Of a stretch of 64,000 nt of DNA, positions 49,918-60,876 are shown in pieces. The translations under genes and the position numbers were made by a program. The notes beneath the pieces were generated by a model. It was not told the origin of the DNA. It saw nothing but the letters and a program-made list of their open reading frames with translations, and did no database searches. The stretch spans positions 86,529-150,528 of the forward strand of contig MU401541.1 of the NCBI GenBank assembly GCA_022579005.1, written 5' to 3'. How positions within the stretch are numbered: position 1 is the first letter of the stretch; each line of letters starts with the position of its first letter. This DNA comes from Poronia punctata (taxonomy: Eukaryota > Ascomycota > Sordariomycetes > Xylariales > Xylariaceae).

Positions 49918-50513
49918 CTACTTCGCACCGAGTTTTCTTTTCTTTGCACCGGAGCCGCGAGAGGCCGTCTCAGCGCCGAGCTCCTTCAACTCCAGATCGT
50001 CATCGAGGCCTACAAGGTCATCTTCATCTTGCTTCGCATCCTTTGCATCTTTGTCCCTCGAAGCCATATCCTTCATGAGGGCGTCATCGTCTTGATTGAA
50101 CGTCTTTCGCATCTCCTTGATCGTCTGTCGCTTCTCAATCATAGCCTTGACCTTGCCGAGATACTGTGGGTTACGGCGCAGAGCGAACTCAAAGTCGTCG
50201 AACTTCAGCTTCTGGCGGCCGGCCACTTGGGCGTGACGGCTAGCCTCGAAACACACGCCCTCCAAGAACTCGGTTACGATCTCGTCCAGCACGCGCACCG
50301 TCTCGGGAATGGGGTCACGAACATCGCCGTAGGCATATAGTAGGGCGGCAACTAGATTCGCAGCAAGAACAACATGTAAGATATACTAGTTCGGCATCAC
50401 TTGTAGTGGTTCGTGAATTGCTCGTTGCGGTGAAGGAACGGACAAAACGCACTCTCTTTGGGATTGAATGTTTCCTTGCCCACATGTTTGCCGGCGCGAG
50501 CGCGAGGCTCCAT
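49918..50513 (-). CDS. TAF13: TFIID subunit TAF13
   Basis: Two exons, complement(49918-50351, 50453-50513), give 164 aa. The 101-nt intron has donor GTGCGT and acceptor TCTAG; the phase-1 join gives FNPKE-IAALLYAYGDV. TAF13 pairs with TAF11 through a histone fold in the TBP-proximal lobe of TFIID, for RNA polymerase II initiation. The start MEPRARAGKHVGK is characteristic of fungal TAF13, and the histone fold runs from ALLYAYGDVRDPIPETVRVL to KLKFDDFEFALRRNPQYLGKV (about 21-100). The rest is charged and ends in a basic RGSGAKKRKLGAK. The first exon is only 61 nt. The gene diverges from KSH1 across 558 bases, so the two may share a promoter region. Confidence 0.93.
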
Positions 50514-51071
50514 TTCAAGAGGAGGTGAATTTGCCGGGTATTTGGCGTGGTCTCGATAATGTTATAGACCGTCGAAAACAAGCACTTCTTCCCAAGTAAA
50601 GGTTCGAGCTTCCTAGCTGTGATGCACAAATAATATGGCGATCGATGTAGGTAATGCCACAGAACTTATTTGGATAGGAGTGATGATGGTAGAGGGAGCC
50701 AATGGAGATTGCAGGGAAGCTTGACAGCAATACCACCCAGTATACGAGTACTCGTAGAGCCTGCAGGACCTATGGTGGGTACAAATAGCGCCAGCTCAGT
50801 TAAGGTTAGGTGCTAGTCTACAGGGATTGCAGGGTGCTATAACCCAGTTTAAACATCGGATAAACCTTCTGTTGTCTATCTGGCGCCTGGTTTGGTCTTT
50901 TGTCATTGGTCTGGAGGGGAAGGCTGAACGAAGCAATTACGACATTTATACTACCTACCTGGAGACCTCATTACTTTTTATTATTACTGAGGCCGCACAG
51001 CTTTACCTCTGATATATTCCCCCTTTGATTTGGTGCGGCGCACTTTCCCTCCGTTCAAGGCGAAAGAAAAG
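50514..51071. promoter_or_regulatory. Divergent promoter region TAF13 / KSH1
   Basis: 558 bases separate the two start codons on opposite strands. It includes the perfect 14-bp palindrome TACGAGTACTCGTA at 50743-50756, close to the middle. No TATA box is obvious. Confidence 0.5.
50743..50756. repeat. Perfect 14-bp palindrome TACGAGTACTCGTA
   Basis: Two copies of the window's most over-represented 8-mer overlap head to head to form a perfect palindrome. It lies 230 bases upstream of the TAF13 start and 316 bases upstream of KSH1. Its form suits a dimeric binding protein, but no such protein is known. Confidence 0.85.
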
Positions 51072-51535
51072 ATGGTACAGATACCCATGCCTTCTCTACG
51101 TCTTGCTGCTTTTGCTAACTGCCATGCCAGTCTGCGCTGTTCAACTTCCAGAGCCTCCTGCTCGTCATCTTGCTCCTCATCTGCACGAGCGCCTACGTGC
51201 ACAGTCTATTCCCGACAATATTAGACCGCAATAAACAAGGGTGCGTTCCTCGACCGAAAACATTGGGAAAGGGGCGGACCGGACGGAGGCAATATGGCTA
51301 TCTCCTGACAAACGCGGGCGCACTTGGGTAGGATAGGGCTAATCCCCAGCGTACAGGTTAATGGGCATATTCTGGAAGGCTGCGAGAGTGGGCGAGCGAC
51401 TGAGCCCCTACATAAGTTTGTGCTGCTTGTTCATGGCGGTACGTTGAACGTCGCAAGTTCAAGCCCACGAAGCTATTCCGGATCCTGGAGCAACTAACAT
51501 AACCGCATGCCCAGGTCTCACTTGTTATTACCTAG
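51072..51535 (+). CDS. KSH1: Kish/TMEM167 family protein Ksh1
   Basis: Four exons (51072-51074, 51131-51240, 51357-51438, 51515-51535) encode 71 aa. Ksh1 (TMEM167 in animals) is a small Golgi membrane protein needed for early secretory transport and is essential in budding yeast. The spliced product matches the family throughout: [56 protein letters not shown] and a hydrophobic C-terminal end. There are two membrane segments (about 8-25 and 51-70). Exon 1 is only the ATG. Intron 1 (56 nt) starts GTACAG, has a GCTAAC branch site and ends CCAG; introns 2 and 3 (116 and 76 nt) have GTGCGT and GTACGT donors, and intron 3 has a CTAAC branch site. All phases agree (0, 2, 0). The frame breaks make it easy to miss. 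Confidence 0.92.
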
Positions 51536-53392
51536 TCCGCGGTCCTCGGGATTGATTTCAATGATGGCTAGCGGGAGTAGGCAAAGGAGTTAGGGTCGGG
51601 TTTCTTTCAAGGCAAAAAATTGTTTGGCGCTACGACAAAGATAGCACAAGACGGATGTTGTGATGACACGTTTCGATCTCAACTGCGCATACTTTTGCCT
51701 ATAATTCTCCTTCGTGTGGTGGCTACCTGCACCTCTAGAGACGAAGCACGGCCGTTTTCTGCAGTAACCCAGCCAAAGACTCCTTTCAATTCTACCTCGA
51801 GGTGACCGAAGCGCTCACATGGCCGAACTCGGACTTAGACTTGGCCAGGCTTGTGCCAATGTCCTGTCATTTGTACCCTCAGATCTGGATGACCGTTGCA
51901 CCGGTGCTCCCTCGTGCAACGTCTCTCCGTTCAGCTTGGGCCGTGCGTTGCTTAAGCTTCAAATGATTTATGCCCGAGGAGCAAGTCGAAGGAAATCCGC
52001 AATCTCGGGCCAGCCTGAGATTTATTTTCCGGACGATCAAGGCTAGGCTGAATCTTGCGCCAACACATGCCTGCACGGTTACATCTCGGCTCTGTAACAC
52101 CACCGAGGTTGGAGACTTCACCAGATAGTAGGTTTAGTATCAGCTTGGACTTTTGTCTTTCCTCCTATAAAGCATGAGTGGCCATATGGTCAGTGCTAGT
52201 AGGGCGGATCGCTTTGGCCTCGGTGATACCAGTTAGCAAGTAGTAGATGAATTGGACCAATTCCGGTATTATGCGTTGTGCTGCCAATGTTAGATGCACC
52301 TCTCACATACAAACACAAATTTGCTTGCAGTGGATGGACAGTCGCTTCTTGTTGGATTGATGGCCGGGATAATGAAATTCGCCGGCATGCATCAGAACTT
52401 GGCGCAAAGCATAAAAGGACAAAGGTATTCCTATCAGCCATGTTTAAGACCTTGGAAGGGGCCAATCCTTCCCTCATAATACTTCTGAAGCTATTTTTTC
52501 TCTTCTTGGTGCTTATTTCAGTAGATTGTGTGCTTGGTCCCTCCTACTGTTACAGCCTCTAATGATGACGATTGGATACAGACAATATGATATGATATGG
52601 TATGGCACATTGGCACATGATTTGAGGACGTTACGTACCTTAGGTACCGAAGGAACATGTGCCAGCATGGGATTGACTGCCTTGCCGACACGGCTATGCT
52701 GAGGAGCATGCGGCTTCTACTTCGGTAACATTGTCAGCCCCTGTCCGTCACCGCACGAGCGTACAACAGGCAAATTGGAGTAACAGATAATTGCCTTGGG
52801 AGGGGGATACCAATCCTACCATGTATTAAAGGTAGTATAATGTCGCGAAATACGCATCAGCATAGGTAATATTCTCGAATGTCCAGGCTGGTGACACGAG
52901 GGTCTGACCCTCGCATCCCTCATAGATGCGAATTGGCGACCGACGAGCAAACATGCATAAATGATTCAAGATGAGTACCGCGAGGTCCGGTCTCTACGTA
53001 GGTAATATACCCAGCTGCGGGGTTATTTCATCATCCATGCTGTTAAATGAGTACCCCTTCGTATCCTAGGTTAGTAGGTAATAAGCCAACCCTTGCTGCT
53101 TGAGCTTGACTGCCGAGAACTGGTCGAGTCCTCTCATCTGCAGTCATTCATCACGGCAGAAAGAAATTGGTATAATTATGCGGCCGAGGCAAGCGGCTGC
53201 GTTTCCAGATAATCCTAGGCGGTGAGTGACTGTCAATACTTACCTACCTTATGTAGGTATGTATTCCTGCAATGGCAGTGCGTGTCTCCTCGGTTTCATC
53301 CGCGTCTGTTCCCGCAAGCCTGAAACGACATCACATGGACTGCAATGCAATGTAAGGAGGCACGCAAAACTGTAACGTGCCTCCCGGTTACG

Positions 53393-53418
53393 CGAAGCGA
53401 AACGAAACGAAACGAAAC
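53393..53418 (+). repeat. CGAAA microsatellite
   Basis: CGAAG then about four CGAAA units. Confidence 0.75.
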
Positions 53419-55333
53419 ACCAAGGTAGGTTAAGCTTTGACACGGCAGGGCAGAGACGACACTTCAAGCTTCTTTGCGACCGAGGAATCCGGCGTTCTCA
53501 GTAAAGGAATGTAATCGGCAGGCGAACAATATCCGGATCCAAAATGTACAAAGGATTATATACATAGTATACCTATGCTGGGCGGCGTATCCAAGCGGTA
53601 GACCTTCGTAGCCCACTTGTTTTCGTGATACGGTGGATAAGTATTCGGCCGCCCGGCCGCTTAGGAAGGCGTAGTGGTTATGCCGCATGGTCGAGGACGG
53701 GTTCTTGCGGACAAGTCACCGGGAAGGTACGGCCGTGGCACCACATGATCTACTACACGTACCTTCCTTGCCTCCATGGAGCTCTTCTAACCCATCCTAA
53801 TGGGCCACGGATGGGAGTTTCAGCGCCTTTCCAGAGGCGAGATGCGAATCAACAGGTGTAGTAAAAAAGCTATACTGAAGTAAGTAAGTAGCTATACGTC
53901 ACCGGAAAGGCTGTATCACTATATGTAGTAGAGTCGATACTACCTAACGCCATATGCATCCAGTAGTCCTATTCGATGAACTGCATTTGGTGGAAGTGGC
54001 GGTACCAGCAGGGGAAGTGGACATGGAGATTTGACGTGCGTACCTAAGGTAGCTACCAGCTTGGAGCAGGTTTTGATATGTCGTAGCTCTTGTACTACTC
54101 GTAGGAATTTGTGCCGCAGGCCTTACATGCACGTGTAGGCCGGTGTTGTCCTGACCTAGCAGGTATCTTGTGCGTGTATGTAGACTTAGTGTGGGACAAG
54201 ATGCCGCTGAATTACAGTCATCGTCATGCTTTCTCAGTATCGTGCAACCCATACTTCTAGGTATTGTAGGTGGTGCATACGAGTACGACAACCCCTACCG
54301 TGATAGGGCTTGGTAGGCTTGATGAGCATCGATCAGTCAGAAAATGGGGGTAGGTAACAAAACACTCAAACCGCAAACCAGGCAGATGGGACTTTGAGAC
54401 GAAATTAGCATTAATCAACGTCCTGTACCGACCTACCCAATTTGGTAGTGGGAGCTGAAAGGGGCGTTAAAAAGGTTAGGCGACGAATTAGAGCAAAGTT
54501 TCCATCTTCAGCCGGTGTTCCGACAAGGAATCCTTGCTTCGGTGGTTCATTCACCTGTACCGGGCTGTCCTGAGTACCTTACGAGTAGTAAAGTCCCAAT
54601 GGAGGGAGGGTAGGTCCAGGTCTCTACCGTCCATAGTATTACGCCATCTAGAATGCTAGTCCCGATCCTCTTACCTCGAAATAACGCCATTAAGGCATAA
54701 CGAGGCTGAGCAAGGGATTAGACTGTTGTCGAAATTGGATGTGTCTCGTTCCTTAGTAAAGAACAAACAGGGCTTCGATCCGTAGTCGCTTACAAAAGGA
54801 AGCGGCGCTGGCGGTGTTAGTTTACTGATGCATCTCTTCCTCATATGCTGGCTGTACATTGGCCGCATTAACATCAGCAATAGCATAAACGCCCAGCTAC
54901 CTATGGCTGGACCTACCGTAGGCACGTAAACAGAGACCGAATAAAATGAGTCGGAGTGCCTATTATTAGCGCACATGAAGGATCGAGAATCGTAGTGTGT
55001 GTGTGATAAAAAACTGCCGGTGGTGCTTACCACCTAGGTGTACTGCATATGGTAGTTGCAAAATATTTGAATTGCAATCTGGTTATAGACGCATCTGGTA
55101 CCACAGGGTGGGGAGGTAATCTCACGCCTTTCAAACCAAGGAATCATACCAGAAGTACCTAAACAGGTCGTTAATGACGAGTAGCGATGACCCTGACATC
55201 CTGACATGTCATTGAGATTACATAGTATTCCCTCTGTCTATCGTGTTGTCATGCTTACTACGCCAGGCACCAGGCACGAGTGCACATAGCATTAGAGTAT
55301 GCGCAGGGCATAGCGCTCATCATTATAGAAATC

Positions 55334-55373
55334 ATCAATCAATCAATCAATCAATCAATCCTTCCTTCCTTCC
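55334..55373 (+). repeat. ATCA microsatellite followed by CTTC units
   Basis: About six tandem AATC/ATCA units (55334-55360) followed directly by three CTTC units. Confidence 0.8.
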
Positions 55374-58300
55374 TCCTCCAACCCCAACTATGCTCTTAGC
55401 AAACACCTAATCTAGGCCAGAGTACATCCAAGCAGTTGGCTATTTGCTGCACGGGCAACCACATCTATTTACCGGTCCGTATCACACGTTACACTTGTAT
55501 GCATCTTTGCTGTACTATGCTTATTTGAGGAAATCGCCAACCCCTCGACAAAACACATCGTGATTGATAACTTTTAACGGTTTTCTCAGATGGGTACCTA
55601 CCATGCTTGACAACCAACATGGGTAACAAACTACATGAATAGTTCTGTCCGGACAAGATACCCGGCATAGGCGAGGCGGCTAGTGGCCATTACCTACAGA
55701 TACACCGATAGTTATGGTGGAGGGTATGCATGTAGGTACAGCAGTTGGAGTACCTGTTTTGTGCTAACAGAGGTAGGTACCTGTGATGGATTCTCGATTT
55801 GTTTTCCGTTCATCCCTTGATAAGCACCATCCCTTTTAAAGACGTGGTTGAGGCTGGTGTTCGATGGCTGAGGCACCATCTTGCCGAAGCCACCCCTGAC
55901 AATCAGAGCCAGAAAGAGAACATTCTCGGGTCACGACATGTGCCAATTGGTTTCCCAGCCGTAAAGGGCTGGCTGGAGAGAACCACCCAATTGCCATGTG
56001 GCTCTCAAGGTCTGTCACTGTAACATTTCTACCTACCCTACCTACCACATTACCTCACCATAAGTAATGGAAGACCAACGGGAGGGGGGAGCGAAATGAG
56101 GTTTATAAATGTTGTGGTATTGTCGGCCAATATTCACTCATATTGCATGGCGATTCCTATGTAGTCGATCCCATCTTGTAAAAAAGAAACTCTGCTCAAT
56201 GTTGCAGTATTGGGTCTTTGCTGAACAACCAATACCTGCTAACCTAGAGTGCCTAGGTAATTCCTCTCCCACTTTCCACGGGTCCATCTGCGTTGTTATT
56301 GTAAAATTCAGTAGGGGTGGCACATGACTCAGTATTTGGCAGGGAAGAGCGGTCACCACGAGGAAGATAGGTGGGGACATAAACCTTTACTTGGGACGGT
56401 AGTGTATGCAGGGTCCAGAATGGTTCAGGATACTTGTTCCCACAACCTGGGATACCTGAGTTTTGATACAGTACAATACCTAAATTGAAATATACAACCT
56501 TGTCGCTACGAGTACCTACAAGTGAGGCCAAGACGAACTGTAGTTCCTTTCGTGTGTACATGTACTTGTTGATTAACCCATAACACTAGGCTAGTCTAGT
56601 CGTATGCTTGTAGGCCCCGTGTCGGCCTCGTTTCCCACGAGCTGAGGGACTTGTTGCAGCCTTATTACAAGTAGATTTATTAAACCAATGACACTTAATT
56701 CCGCGTCTAGCACACCACCTTCAGACGATCATTACTTAGCCTTGATGATGAGTGCTTAGCACCCTAACCTCCTAGGTTAGGTGCTTGCCTCAAGCGAAAC
56801 AAAAAGGAAAACAAAAGAAAAAAGGGGTGTCGACCATTAAGGAAGATCTTTTCAAGGGTAATCAGGAGCCGAGGAACACTTTTTGCCCTTACTGTGTATC
56901 ATCAGGACGAAGGAATATACCAACATGTAGATATACAAAAATCAACGCAATACTTAATGCGTATATCCAAATATTTACAGTTTACTAGAGTCTAGGCGGC
57001 CAAAACCGCTGTGTTCCAAAACAAACAAATGACCAATCTCCTCTTTTGTGCTTGATCGCAATATATATAGAATACCTTATTGCATCTCTTCTAAACGCGC
57101 CAAGTAGAATTGCCAACAGGGCGACATACGTGGAATTATCGTAGCCGCCAAACAAAGCAGAAAATATCATTTGTTAGTGCCGAGGAAGACTAGCAGGAGA
57201 ACGTGTGGGACAAAGCGGAGACATGTTCAACGGCCGCATTGAGATATTTTTCCTTGACAAAAAGTAGTAGGTATTACGGCCTTTGGAAGGAGGCATGCTG
57301 ATGCTACATACTGGAATATACATACAATGCGGCTTCTCACACCTAACTTGTGACATCCCCCGAACATGGGTTGCGCGACAAGCTGCATGTGATGCTTTAT
57401 ACCTGTCTGCATGTCTACATATAGGTAATCAACAGACCGCCTTCTCAGGCAGGACTTGTCCACACCACCTTCTGCGCAAGCCCATCCCGCAGGCCTCTTC
57501 CCCTTGGATAGTGCTCATTCGAATTCTGTCGGCGGCCGTTAGAATTATACAACGTGTAAGAAAAGAAGGGCAGGCTGGGCTGCAACTATTGATAAGCCGA
57601 TGGCTATCGGAGGATAGAGGCATGTAAGCTGGACCAGTCACTTGCAACCCTTTCAACCGTACTACATGGGCACATGAGCAAGCTACTCAACTGCAACTTA
57701 TCAACTTACACGCAACACGGCATGACACGGCATCTCATCGGCCCTCCAATATACTTTGAACAATGAGCTGGATAAGTACTCTTTTAGTCCCTACCAGGCG
57801 CGCAAAGTGGATGGACAGGCGGGGTATCATAGAGGCGGGAGCAAAGCTTGTCAAATCGAGTGAACAGCTAAAGACTAGACTAGGGAAAATAACTGTGAAT
57901 CAAACCCCGCTGGTGCCCAAATACAAAAACCTTAAAAGACTTCATTCCTATCACTCGCTGACTCCTAAGACGTTGTACCCCATAAGCCACGAGTATATAG
58001 TAGGCTTCATGATACGTGAATATACCTGCACTGCGCGCGTAGTACGTAAGTAGGTACCTACTGAGAGTAATAAGTAATGTAACCTAGGTAAGGTCACGTA
58101 TGCAGAAAAAATTGCAGCCAAGGCATTACATCGTGGTGGGGTTTCCTTTCCTACTTATTTACTGGCACAGATAGCAAAGTAGCTTTATGCCAGCAAAGAC
58201 CGCATGAAATTTTAATATAAGGGCACGGCTTGGGCCCCTTTGGTGTGGAAATGGGGCATAAACATAAGTGACTTTAAAGGTATTAATGTTTAAGATGTAC

Positions 58301-60876
58301 ATGGGTTAGGTAGGTGCGGGACACCAAAATGACCATCACCCGGCGTAGACTCTTTTGATACATGCTGCTTCTAACAGTAACAGGTTATCTATCCTCTTGC
58401 TTTGAGGATAGCTACGTGTACAAGTACTACTAGTTTTGTCTTCTTTTGTATATGTTGGATCTAAAACCCTTATCCGCTATTTCACAGGACCCTTATCTTG
58501 TGTTTTGTTACTATTGTGACCAGCCAGATGCCTTTTCGAGAGTGTCTGTGCTGACATTGTGTGTGTGGGTGAGGGTGGGGGAACATCTGACAGAAGGTGG
58601 AAAGAATGATCGGAGACTGATCTGCTGTGGGTATTAATATGTAAAGGATCCTGGAACAATATGTACCTCAGGTTAGCTGATAATATTGTACTGTAGGCAA
58701 CATTGTAAGCGCCAGCAAAAGGAATTGAAGACTATTCCTTCCACCTCCAATGCCCAACTCCATACTAGGTTAAGATATTGTGTGCTTGATAGCTTTATCG
58801 TACGGCCAGGAGAGGCCATAAAAATTCTTGTTGATCCGTTACCGCCTTTCTGCTTTCGCACCCGCTGTGATCTCCAACTCTCCAAATGCATCTTTTGACA
58901 ACTCAACCAACGTATTTAGTGTCCCACACCCGCTATCCCTGCGCAGACTTTACAGCGTTGTTTTATCGATGGGGATGCCACTGAACTAGTCGCGCTAGTC
59001 TAGTCTAATTGCTTTATCTACTGGTCTTGGGTCCTTCTCTTTGGGGCGAGGGAGGTATCTACTCATACAATTTGCGGTGGCAACCCAACCACAGCAACAA
59101 AGTTGAAAGTCTAAAGCCCACTATCTAGAGTAGATATGCAGGAATATGCTGATGGCGGCGACTCATTAGCAGAAGATGCCCCTTCCCACGTCTCAGGATC
59201 TGTAAGGGATCTTGTCCGGATTTGCATGAAGCGCCCTTCCGATCCTGCTATCTACTCGTAGTATGGCGATGTGAATTGCATCTCCTGAAAAGGTCTCATA
59301 GGTACTGACTCGCAGGAGAGCTAGAAGCGACGACGAAAAATGGTTGCCACACCAGATGACTAAGGTAAGAAGCGAGCGTTCCAGCGGTGCGTTTTAGGAG
59401 ATTCACAATGCTTTATTGCCGGGCACCTCCCCGTGGCAGGGCCCCCAGTCTTTTCAGGGTACCCAGCCTAGCCATTCCGTTCTGGTCGTTAGCCTAGCTG
59501 ACAGTTCAGGTACTGCAACCCCGACCTGGTCATCTCCTGTACAAAAATGGCAATTGTGGATAGTTGGAGTTGTGGATGCATCCGTAAAAGTAGCGCGCCT
59601 TGTCCGTTGATATGTACGTATTTTCCCCTTCCCTTGGAGCAAATCTCCCCGGAACATGATCAACCCTCCTCCACCTTGGCACGTACTGTAAGTACAGTAC
59701 AAGACGGCGCGAGGTCTAGTACGTGTATTCTAAAGCCATACGCGCCACTACGAGTACCTACATCAGGTACTACCTAGACTACAGTACTACCTAATACCTT
59801 GCAGGTCTGCTACATGTGGCATTACTATCTAGACTAAGTACAGCCGGAGGAGCATGGATGGGATTGCCCGGCGCGGCAAGGGAAGTACGTGTATGTATGG
59901 CGACTAGGTAATCCGCCTCCCCCGGCTGCCCATCACTCATTTTACTAATAATAAGAATAATAAGGTGGCTCACCTGTGACTCGTGAATCTCAGATGGAAG
60001 CCACTAGGTTTCTTATCTCAACTCCTTTCTCACCGTCTTTGCTTATGCCACTATTATATTACATTCCCTACTTCCCTCCCCCCCTCGCCTGGCTCTGCGC
60101 CCCTCTAGCTTCCATATTTACTTGTTTTTCACATCCTTTGCTCTAACTGGCTGCCTTTGGATGGTGTATTGTATTGTCTCTCCTTTGGTGATTGCGAGAT
60201 CAGGACCACACTCTCTTTGTTGGCAGCACCCCCACTTGGGACTCTCCTTCTTTTAAAACAAGTTGGAAGTCGGGTAGACAAGGACCGACCCGTTCCTTCT
60301 GCAAACGACCATCTAAGTTCTGAGCTGTCAGGTTGCCAGCTCGACCTGCAGCAGCAGTTCGCAATCCACTCAATCAGGACTAAACAAGTAAGTCGCAACT
60401 GCATGTCCAAGGACCCAATACCTCTACCTACCTACCTAATACATGGCTATCGTGCTATCGTAAAACTGTCACAAAAATGGGTGTATGCGTACCTATGTGT
60501 GTGTGTGTGTGTGCTCGTGTGCTCGCATATGCTGCAGTGCAGGTGGCCTGTACCTTCGTCCTTGCCTCAAATAAGTGAGGCAACAATGCTCGTACAGAGG
60601 CTGCAACAGCCCGCTTTCACGAGACCTTTTGTCTAACAGCATATTCCCGTTTGCCTTTCATCAGAATTTAAGAATAAGACCCCGGACCCCGGGCTGACCT
60701 GATCCACAGGACTCTCATAGTCATTTCACCTCCCTGGAGTTCTACATCGCCAAGCTACAGTGTGCTCACGTTGTCACTGTGCTGAACTCTGCTGCTTCAT
60801 AACAGGCTGGGATTGCTAGTAGCTCCCTTTTTCTCAACCAGTTGCCCCTAAGCCGTAGGTTAGGGAGCACGTCAAG

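Larger units (their letters stand above)
51536..60876. other. 9.3-kb gene-poor region
   Basis: No protein family was recognised. Frames with an ATG, such as 51819-52046 (75 aa) and 57763-58053 (96 aa), have no homology signals and cannot be supported. It contains CGAAA and ATCA microsatellites, an AGG/CCT-rich background and several TACGAGTA and TACGTGTA motifs. From about 60120 onward the DNA is pyrimidine-rich, and a GTAAGT donor at 60388 suggests a spliced 5' UTR for the SOK1 gene. Confidence 0.55.

Noticed and set aside
49506..49949. 147-codon minus-strand frame overlapping the end of TAF13
   Set aside because: GTG start, different frame from TAF13 and no family features.
51819..52046. 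75-codon ATG frame downstream of KSH1
   Set aside because: Same reasons; an opposing frame of similar length overlaps it.
53580..53654. 75-base segment with perfectly pairing 7-bp ends (GGGCGGC/GCCGCCC) and a D-arm-like TATCCAAGCGG
   Set aside because: There is no T-loop (TTCRANN) in the right place and no anticodon stem; GC palindromy explains the pairing.
57763..58053. 96-codon ATG frame between KSH1 and SOK1
   Set aside because: No recognisable family, no leader features; length is compatible with chance.
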